Assembly (NCBI RefSeq): GCF_918797505.1 | Contig: NC_092801.1 | Coordinates: 11,904,001-11,968,000, forward strand | DNA from: Bemisia tabaci | Taxonomy: Eukaryota; Arthropoda; Insecta; Hemiptera; Aleyrodidae | Reading direction: 5' to 3' | Length of the DNA stretch: 64,000 nt | In this document: positions 34,771 through 43,800 of the stretch, one piece after another | How positions within the stretch are numbered: the first letter of the stretch is position 1 | Layout: each line of letters begins with the position of its first letter | The notes under the pieces: generated by a model | The model's database searches: none | Seen by the model: only the letters and a program-made list of their open reading frames with translations | What the model was told of the DNA's origin: nothing | Position numbers and translations under genes: made by a program

Positions 34771-35620
34771 TGAGAGATGCAAATAGACCCCTCTCCATAT
34801 TACTACTACACAGCCTTCACCCAACGCCGAAGGTCAAACTCGGACTCTGTCTCAGCACTGCTCTGTCTGAATAAAAGGAAGCCGCCCCAGCTACGTGGTT
34901 CCATAAAACTGTCGAAGCGACGCGATGACATGGGTTTTCCCGTCCTTTTGTCTAACAACCCTCGAGCCCGAGACTGCTCGCTACGAGATCGCAGCCCTAT
35001 TGTCTCCTATGCCAAACAAAATCTGACCCTCAAAATTTAAAGACAGTAAAAATGCAATTTTTTCTATCATACGGAAATTGTTTTTACAGTGTACATTTTT
35101 CGATTCGCGGTGAAATTTTGAGCAGAATGGTGGTCAAACTAATGAAAATACATGATTCTACGGTACACTAAGATCGATACCACAACTGCTGCATTTATAA
35201 CTTGCTGAACGATATTTCCGTTACTTATCAACATATCACGACGAAATTTAGTTCATTGTAATATACTTTTTTAGCAGAGCGTAAATTTACTGGGAAAGTT
35301 GAAATCGAACCCGATGAGAGAAATTTCATCAATTTTTTTGGAGCTCCACTAGGCCGAGCGGGAAGGGAAAAAAGGATGACGAATTGAGATCTATTGCTGT
35401 CGCCTGGTCTCCTGACTCCTGACTCATGTCCAGGCCTAGCTATTCTTGAGCGCTTTGACGAGATTTTGTCGGCAGACAAGTCAAAACATAATTTTCCGAC
35501 CAGGGAGCGACATCCAGACCTCGCGCTAATGCTCTCATTGTATTTTTATTGGAGTTATGTCCGAATATTTTGAAAAAAAGCCGAAAATGGTCTCTTTTTT
35601 AAAGCGCAGTGTTTGCAATT
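34771..35620. other. Non-coding stretch, no gene seen
   Basis: The 87-codon frame at 34777-35040 has no recognisable domain. The rest is AT-rich. Confidence 0.4.
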
Positions 35621-35874
35621 CTGCCCTGCTACGGAAGAACGACATATGAACATTCGAGAGTTGCCAAATTTTCTTCGATAAAAAGTTTATTTTTGAGGAA
35701 AATTATGAATATTTTCCCCATGATATTTTCAGACGTTTTAGATTAAATTAACAACAAAATTATCCAAGAAATTGGTAGACAAGCATTCAAAAATTTTCCT
35801 GAAATTTAGTGGTTTTCTAGGGGAAATTTGGCAACGTCTGAAGACTCATACGGCGTTCTTCCTTACCACTGCAG
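35621..35874 (+). mobile_element. MITE family A copy (A7)
   Basis: Left end CTGCCCTGCTACGGAAGAAC, right end CGGCGTTCTTCCTTACCACT-GCAG, with AATT on both flanks (35617-35620, 35875-35878). Confidence 0.9.
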
Positions 35875-36139
35875 AATTATGTTCGTCCCTCCCGTTACCC
35901 CTACATCAGCCACCTTCTATCGAAGAGCAAAGGAAAACCGTGGGAAAAAACAGGAAACAAAATGTTTTCAGGACTGAATTGCTTCCTTTGAATTGCTTCC
36001 TCTGAGTTGCTCCGAAAATCAGTCTATTCGTGTACGCTGCCAACTTAGCTGCATCCTGCATCTCGAGAGCAACACTGATTAGATTTCGAAATCTCGCGAC
36101 TTTTTGAGAGGTTGCCCATCGCTCATCTGCTTTCGTCGG

Positions 36140-36480
36140 ATACGTTCTTTTACGGTTATGTTAGTAGATCAATGGGTACTTAACAATATCTGCTCAATTT
36201 TTCTTTCTTTTTTCACGGGACATTTCCGATTCGTGAGTGTCCGATATTGAGTGATACTATTTTGCCTCTGTATTCGCGAGATACGTTCTTTTGCGGCCGC
36301 GCCAGTCGATGAATGGATATTTAGCAATTTCTATTCATACTTTCTTTCCTTTCTTTTTTTTTACGGAATATCCTCGGTTTTTTAGTGTCCAACCCAGTGC
36401 GAGGCTATTGTACACCTGTTTTCGCCAGAAACGTTCTACACAATTTCTACTCATACTTTCTGGGTGCAAATGTGCGAGAT
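36140..36480 (+). repeat. Degenerate tandem repeat, ~160-bp period
   Basis: GATACGTTCTTTTACGG (36138), GATACGTTCTTTTGCGG (36280) and GAAACGTTCTACAC (36427) mark three diverged units. Between them recur ATCAATGGGTACTTAACAAT / ATGAATGGATATTTAGCAAT, a CTTTCTTTTTT tract, and GAGTGTCC / TTAGTGTCC. No coding role apparent. Confidence 0.65.
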
Positions 36481-37199
36481 TGTTGCGTCCTGTACATGAA
36501 GTTTGTCTCTTTTTAGTGCGTATACTAATTAATGAGTCTAATAATTTACACATTCAAACAATTCACTCGAATTTTTTACGCAGAATGTTCCTTGAGTGAG
36601 TAGCTAACGACTAGGAGGAGTAACTCCAAATTTACATGTATTTTACCGGTCAGTGCCGAGTAACCGAAAATCCTTCTTTTATAAGGTAATACGTTTTGTA
36701 CCCCGTTCGTTCATACATTTGCGCGAAATTAATTTGAAAATACATTCATTTATATGATTGCCAAATGCATGAGATGCTTTTTTTTCATGTAACATTCGAA
36801 ATTGTCTCTTTTCTTAAGTCCTAAACTTCTCAACTACTGGCGCCACCCGACGTATGATTGTTTAAGTCTGTAGCTTTGGCGTGGTGTTGGCTGGAGTCCT
36901 GGAGGACGCCAGTGAGCTACTCCTCCTGGCCAATACCAAGTGCGCAGGGCTTACATTTGTCATATTCCGGAGGGACTTTGCCTTATTTAACTCACAGTTA
37001 ATGCCCCCCCCCCCCCCGAAGAAAAATTCCTTACAGGAAAACTATCCATAATGCTTCTTGGCAATTTCGCGTAATTTCGTTTTTCTTTTGAAAATTTACA
37101 AGGAAGATCATTACGGAACTGAAAACAGGTAAACTAATTTAGGAAGGAATGCCTCTCGCATTCATGTATTCAGAAGAGTTCTTATTGGATTACATTACT
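36481..37199. other. Non-coding stretch, no gene seen
   Basis: AT-rich with a poly(C) run at about 37006-37017. Confidence 0.4.
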
Positions 37200-37204
37200 T
37201 TATC

Positions 37205-37340
37205 ATCTTTTTGCATTTACGGCACGGAATACGGCTCGCTTGCGAGCCGTAAGTCACTCGCGAAGCGAGTGACCGGGGGTCCAGGGGGCGGAGCCCCCGG
37301 CTAGACGCGAGGCGAGCGAAGCGAGCCACAGCGGCTTCTA
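37205..37340. repeat. GC-rich palindromic block
   Basis: A run of short palindromes: GGCTCGCTTGCGAGCC, TCACTCGCGAAGCGAGTGA, GGGGGCGGAGCCCCC and GAGCGAAGCGAGC. Composition contrasts sharply with the AT-rich flanks. It immediately precedes the minisatellite and probably belongs to the same repeat. Confidence 0.75.
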
Positions 37341-37379
37341 TCAATATCGATGGAAGCGAGAGGTCAGTGGTCGGGCTGT

Positions 37380-37815
37380 AGGTGGAGCATTCCCGAGGAT
37401 TTAAGTGCCTCGAATGCCAAGTGGAGCACCCCCGGCGGTTGGGCTCTTTGGGTGCCTGGTTAGGCACCCCCAGGGGTTCAGCTCCATGGATGCTAGATGA
37501 GTCACCCCCAAGGGTTCGGCTTCTTGGATGCCAGGTGGAGCACTGGAGCAGCCCCTCGGGGTTAGGCTTCTTGCTTGGATGTCAGGTGGAGCACTGGAGC
37601 AGCCCCTCGGGGTTAGGCTTCCTGGATGCCAGGTAAAGCACTGGAGCAGCCCCTCGGGGTTAGGCTTCCTGGATGCCAGGTAAAGCACTGGAGCAGCCCC
37701 TCGGGGTTAGGCTTCTTGCTTGGATGTCAGGTGGAGCACTGGAGCAGCCCCTCAGGGTTAGGCTTCTTGGATGTCAGGTGGAGCACCACCGCGGATCGTG
37801 CTTCCTGGAAGCCAG
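37380..37815 (+). repeat. GC-rich minisatellite (units ~55-63 bp)
   Basis: At least five close copies of GGAGCACTGGAGCAGCCCCT followed by CGGGGTTAGGCTTCTTG or TTCCTGG and GGATG(C/T)CAGGTGGAGC lie at 37520-37790. More diverged units extend left to 37380 and right to 37815. Frames spanning the array on both strands are by-products of the repeat. Confidence 0.9.
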
Positions 37816-38442
37816 GTGGAAGGTCGAGGTGCACTGGAGGCACAGCGATTAAAAACCATCTGCAAATGCATATGTCATTGCCTCAAATGTCATGTAATTG
37901 TAGGGCACTAACGTATATGCTTTGCAGCCCCCTTTCCTGAGAAAAAAAAAACTTTCATAGCATGTTCAGAGATGTCAAAATCACGAGAGCAAACAATCAT
38001 TGTTCATCAAACCTCGGTCTCCCGTACGGAGTTCAGGGTTAAAAAATGGGCAATTTCCAGGAAATATTTTCTAAAAATTTTTTCATCAAGTCGATGCAAA
38101 TTTTTGCGATCCGTCGAGGCAACTTTCAAATTGGTCGCTAGTTCGCGGATATTTCTGAACGCAGTATCTCTGCGTGGAGAGTATTACGTTCTGGATCTAA
38201 AGGGAATCGCTTCGAAATTTTATATTTTTTCCAGGGAATTCGACTGGATATACAGGGTGATCCAAAGGTAAACCTTAAAACTGCAGGAGAGAGCCCTGTG
38301 GGTAAAAATAAAACTATTTCTCCTCTGAAATTTTTTCCAAAGGTGCTCTGTAAGGGGTTTACCGCCCTCCCCCAGAGTTCTGGAATATGCATCGTTTTTC
38401 CTGCATTTTTGCAACAGTATCGCACCGAATCTGATTTAAATC
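37816..38442. other. Non-coding stretch, no gene seen
   Basis: Frames on both strands at 37972-38425 overlap but have no known motif. Confidence 0.4.
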
Positions 38443-38694
38443 CTGCCGTGCTGAGGAAAAACGCCGCATGAACATTCTAGAGTTGCCAAACTTCCTCCGA
38501 TAAAATGTGGGTTTTTTAAGAGGGTTGTGAATATTTTTTCTTGAATTTCCCAATAATTTCGATATAAATACGAATACAATTCTCTGAAAAAACGGAAGTA
38601 AATTATTCCCAGGTCTCTCGGAAAATTCGTACATTATCATAGGGAATTTGGCAATGTCTGAATGCTCATACGGCGTTCTTCCTCAGCACGGCAG
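38443..38694 (+). mobile_element. MITE family A copy (A8)
   Basis: Left end CTGCCGTGCTGAGGAAAAAC, right end CGGCGTTCTTCCTCAGCACG-GCAG. Flanks AATC and AATT match at 3 of 4 bases. Confidence 0.9.
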
Positions 38695-38859
38695 AATTGC
38701 TATGCACCCATACTTTGATACGATGAATTCATCAGTGATGTTGGAAAAATCGAAATCTGCTTTGTTAAAAGTGGGGTTTCGGGGAGTCCGCGAAACACCG
38801 TCTCCATTGGCCTAAGAACCAAGTTCTTGGCCTTTTTAACGCTAGACAACCCCACCCTC

Positions 38860-38965
38860 TCACCCCCCCCACCCTCTCACCCCCCACCCTCTCACCCCCC
38901 CACCCTCTCACCCCCCCACCCTCTCACCCCCACCCTCTCACCCCCACCCTCCCACCCCTCCCTCC
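38860..38965. repeat. Microsatellite-like (CACCCTCTCACCCCC)n
   Basis: About seven imperfect ~15-17-base units of CACCCTCTCACCCCCC, then shorter CCTCCCACTCC units. Confidence 0.9.
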
Positions 38966-39013
38966 CACTCCCGCTCCGAAACCCCATTTTTAACTGAGAT
39001 TCCGATTTTTCTA

Positions 39014-39385
39014 CACTGAAAATAAATTCTCGGCGTTTTTACCAAGGTCCGTTGGTACCTTTACCATCTCACTTTTTTTACCAATTATTGGTAATTTTAC
39101 CAAGACAGACTAGTAAGCTTATCCAAAAACCGGTATTTTTACTGTTTTATCAGGTGAGAATACCACTTTTATTGGTAACCGATTCCCGGTAACTTTGCCC
39201 TTTTATCTCGGTAATTCTACCACAGTCGATAAAAAATATTGGCGTTTTTACCGAGATTTCTCGGTAAAATTACCAATTCCATAAATGGTGATTTTACCAA
39301 GAAAAAACTGGGATCAAATAGAACCCTGAATTCTTGGTAAATTTACCCTTTTCTTAGTAAATACACCGAGATTTTTTTTTCAGTG
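39014..39385. mobile_element. Small inverted-repeat element L3
   Basis: Ends CACTGAAAATAAATTCTCGG and TTTTTTTTTCAGTG, flanked by TA on both sides. The interior is dense in GGTAAA/TTTACC and GGTATTTTTACC-like short palindromes. No coding frame. Confidence 0.72.
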
Positions 39386-40005
39386 TAATGTCGCCAAAGA
39401 ATGGAGCGAATCAATTCAAGAGTGCACACGGATTTTCAAGGAATGCGTTACTGTTGTCTAAATGAAGTTAGAATAATGTTTTTCCATGAACTTTTGGGAG
39501 TTGTGGCCCCTTAAAATGCACTTTTGGAAAACTTCCAATGAAAGAAAAAAGTATTTTTTGACCCATAGAACATGCTCCTTGGATCCCCCTGTAGAGCATA
39601 AAGGTGAATGGAGCCTCTTGCAGAACAGGTTTGCTCCTTCGTCGCAGTTTGCATGTTGTGAGCATTTTGTTCGATCGCGTGTATATTCCAATCGTCACAC
39701 TGAAATTTCGCTGAAAGCAAGAAAAATTCCGTTCTCGGCAAATACCTCTTCAAAAAGCAATAGGACTTGATTTCTCGATTGCACGCTCAAGGAGCATGCC
39801 TAACGAACTTTAAGACGTCGCCAAATCTATTTTCAATTGAATTCAATAAAATCCTTTATTTTTTTCAAAAACCCTGATAACATTCTCAATGAAATTCTAA
39901 TTAAACACGCATTATTTCTTAAAAATGAATTTTTTTCAGGAGGAGATCGGCAACATTTGAACGTTCACGTAAGTATTGTTTTTTCCTTTTAACTGAACGA
40001 ATACT
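39386..40005. other. Non-coding stretch, no gene seen
   Basis: Overlapping frames on both strands at 39458-39770 have no recognisable domain. Weak family A resemblance around 39800-39990. Confidence 0.4.
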
Positions 40006-40258
40006 CTGCCGTGCAGAGGAAAAACGCCGTATGAACCTTCAGGCGTTGCCAAATTTCCTTTGATAAAAAGGTAAACCTCGCAAAGGTAAGCTTATAAATA
40101 TTTTCCTCCTAATTTTTCAAGTAATTTTATTCGCAATTACACCTAAAGATTCTGAATTTAAGGGGAAAATATTCATAACTTCCCTCAAAAATAAACATTT
40201 TATCGAAGGAAATTTGGCAACTATCGAATGTTCATACGGCGTTTTTCCTCAGCAACTG
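40006..40258 (+). mobile_element. MITE family A copy (A9)
   Basis: Left end CTGCCGTGCAGAGGAAAAAC, then CGCCGTATGAACCTTCAGGC. Right end CATACGGCGTTTTTCCTCAG is followed by degraded terminal bases. It closely resembles A17. Confidence 0.87.
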
Positions 40259-40610
40259 TATACCGCAGCTGCTCGCTGAAAATGTTATTCGGCTGTCTAG
40301 CCTTTTGGATTTTTTTTTTTTTTTTCAATTTATTTTCAAGTTCCTTTTTTTTTAAACCCGCACGCAAAGGTATACGTGTTCGAAACTTTAAGGTAATGTC
40401 ATTTTCCCCACCATCGTAACGGGATCAACGGATCAACTCGCTTTAAAACATATTATGCGTGGAATATAAGGGCTCAGATTTTTGCTGTTTCTTTCCTATT
40501 CGGTTTATAAGAGCGAACATCATTATTTTTACTCCGCCCTGTTCGACGGAACGTTTCCATGATTTCGTACTACCCAGTGCCAGTCCTGCAACATTGTACA
40601 TTTTTGCTGC

Positions 40611-40650
40611 TTAAAACTTTACAAACAGACGCGTGAAAGTTTTCAGTGAA
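40611..40650 (+). promoter_or_regulatory. Putative core promoter of the cysteine-rich protein gene
   Basis: TTTTCAGTGAAC contains an arthropod initiator-like TCAGTG with A at 40645. TTAAAA (40611-40616) sits about 30 bases upstream, a plausible weak TATA-like element. The ATG at 40668 would then have a 5' leader of about 23 bases. Inferred from position and consensus only. Confidence 0.35.
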
Positions 40651-40667
40651 CCTGTTTGCCATTCAAG

Positions 40668-40814
40668 ATGGGGCCTCTGTTGAGTATGACCATCTTCTCT
40701 TGCATTTGCATTTACTCTTGTGGGGCCATTTTTGGAAAAATCAGGTCTGTGGCTCGAAGTGCGTCTGCTAATTATGTGGATCTGTATGGACCGAATGAAC
40801 AAGTAGATCCCGTA
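40668..40814 (+). CDS. Exon 1: signal peptide and N-terminus
   Basis: Encodes 49 residues from ATG at 40668. The hydrophobic segment is followed by a basic stretch (KIRSVARSA), ending DLYGPNEQVDPV. The donor is GTA|GTAAGT, leaving phase 0. An upstream in-frame TTG is not needed as a start. The second ATG at 40686 would shorten the signal peptide only slightly. Confidence 0.72.
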
Positions 40815-43800
40815 GTAAGTATTGCTCTCATCGTGTTATTATTATTCTAAGTTTTTCAATACCCTCAATGTGTCTCATGTCTGTTATTAGTCACACACTG
40901 AAAAAAAAAATGTTTGAGATATTTTCTTGACGTAAGGTGATTCGACGGTTGCCATTTTTTGTGTCAGAGCGACGTGCGATACATGGCATCAATTCGTTCC
41001 ATAATTTCAGCTACATATTATTTATTGCGAATTTTGAGATCGCACTTCGCATTCGATACTGATGTCGAAACTGCACCCGAATGCAATATTTTTTCTCTAA
41101 AAAAAATCCCTGCCTTTATTACGTTGAATTTCTTTGTCAAATTTGGTACATGAATTCTTTGGTCTCATGAAAACAGGAGTGCGATCTCAAAATTCGAAAA
41201 AAATAACATGAAGCTGAAATTATGGAACGAATGGATGCGATTTACCGCACGTCGCTCTGACACAAAAAAATGGCAACCGTCGAATCACCTTATCGACAAA
41301 ATTTGTTTTTTTTTGTGTTTTTTTTTTAGTTAAATCCGTGCAAATTTACCCTTGAGTCAGTTTTTTTTTTTTTAAATCATTTTTTTAACTTAAACTTAAC
41401 AATAGCAAAACGACGCTTTTGTGACTAAAAAAACTGATGTTAAGTTGAAATCGCACGGATTTAACTTTGAAAAAAAATTGTCGAAAAGGAACGACGCTTT
41501 GAATCAAAATTATATCTCAAGAATTTTTTTTTTTTCAGTGCATGTCGTTTCTCTCACGAAGTCACGAATGAACGTAACAACATTTCAATGTTTCAAGATT
41601 TTCCCGCTAATTGCATTATTGCTCGGAGAATTTTGAGAATTTCTAATTGAAAATTTCACTAATATTTCCTCTGCTTTTATGCAAAAATCAGACAAATTCT
41701 CGACGAAAATTTTGCAGGTTTACTCTCGTTAAAAGTTGAATTGTTTGAGTGTATTTCGCAACCCCAGAATGGATGGCTAAGATGAACATCAACACATTTT
41801 GAATTGGGATCAACCCCCTTGTCAAGCAGAAAGAATAAAAATAAAAATAAAATCAACAAAAATTTACAAAAATTTTTTTAAAAAATCGAATTCCTGGTTT
41901 GTGACAGCAGATTCTTCCCCAGACATTTCAATGTTTTTAGTTCAGAATTGTATATTCACTTTCTTGTGTTTGTTTTCTTTAGTTTATTTCCTTTCGTATT
42001 CTATATTTTTTGCGGTGTCAAAATTCCTTGTTTAAGAATAACCTATCTTCAAAGTTAAACCGATGAATGTTACACAAGTTCTGTAACTATAGTTAAATTT
42101 ATACTGCTAAATTAGTGAGCCGTCATTAAGCTTTCCTTAATTACGATATAAACCATGTAAGGTCTTTTATTCTTTGTAATCAGAGGAATTTTACACAAGT
42201 TCCGTAGATATTATTCATTTTATACTGATAAATTAAAGAGGTGTCCGTAGGCTTCCCTTAATCATGATATAAACCATTATAGGGTCTTACCAGGAGAAGG
42301 ATCTATTTGAGTATACCTTGTTCGTTAAACATTGTACGCTGCTGATAAAATACTTCGTGCCGAAGCTTGAAAAATGGAAGTTTAATACCTTAAGGGTGAT
42401 TAACTAAAACTTGATGAAAATAGTTCCATTTTAATTATGAAGGTTACCCATCAATCTATCTCAACTTTTCCTGCTATCTTGAGATCATCCGTATACCTAC
42501 CGTGATATCAAAGAGAGCAGTAAGGGCAAAATGAAGTTCTGAGATAACGGGCTGAGAAGCTTCTGACCGGAAAATTTTATTAGAGGAAGCATCCGTTCTT
42601 TGTCAAATTGCCTTTAATCGTTCGGAATACTCCTATAGAAATCGTTTGAATGATTGAAAATCGACTGATTTTATATTTCAATCACATAAAAAAAGGTGTT
42701 TTTCATTTTCATGCTAGATTATTGTAAGGCAAGATAGCCGTAAGTGCTATCTTCTGCATGCTTGCGTGGTTGCGTTTCGGACACACAACAAACACATTCA
42801 AAAAAATAAAAAATCGCAGAAGGGGGCGGAACGTTACTTGAGAGCACTATTTTCATTGGCTCCCTGGAAGAATATTGTCACTTACTGCTGTCTTGCCTGA
42901 AACTGCGGCATCTTTTGCGCACTTACGGCTTTTTCATGTCTCGTTTTGATACAATTAAGATGAATTTTCCTGTTTTAGATATTTCAGTGATTTCATCCAA
43001 AAAGGATAGGACGAATTTTGAAAGAAACTTGATTTCGAAAAATTTGACACCTACTGCTTTTTTCGCTATCACAACTGACCAATTTTTTACGTTTTTTAGT
43101 GCGATTTCAGAACTTATACCGAACGTCGTGCTAACGCTGACGCAGCCTGTAAAAAAGATTGCCGAGATATCTCGCAGGTGACCCAGAAAGCTATAGAAGA
43201 CTATGAGCGGGTTTTCCCGGTGAAGCAATTATATGACAAGTGTCACGGTTTCGAAGGTAAATTAAATTGATTTTAAATAATTAATCTAGCTCTCTGGAAA
43301 TTTCGAGGAACACGAAAAAAATAAATTGCTGATTTAACGATTCAATTCTTAAAAAATATGTCCGAAATGTTTCGAATGTACATTTTACAATACTGCCGTG
43401 TTAAGGAAAAACGCAGCATGAACATCCGAGAGTTGCCACATTTTCCCTCTTCAAATGTTAATTGTTGAGACAAATAATGGATATTTCTACTTGAAATTTT
43501 TTGATCATTTAGACCATTGCGAAGAAAATTCTCTAGCAAATCTGGTGGCAAATTTTCACAAGTTTTCCTGAAAATTTGTATTTTAATAAATGAAATTTGG
43601 CAACGCACTAAGGTTCATATGGCGTTCTTCCTTGGCACGGCAGAGTAGTGGACATTTTTATATCGTAAAATCTTCATTGAAATATGTCTACCACTTTTTT
43701 AATTGCAAAATTGAAATCGGCAATTTCATTTTTTCCGTGAAAAATATTCATAGCTCCTTCGAAAAAAAAGATTCCTTGGTCGGACAAAAGTTGGTAACGT

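Noticed and set aside
37500..37790. CRISPR-like regular repeats
   Set aside because: The units are contiguous GC-rich minisatellite copies with no distinct spacers, in an insect-like genome.
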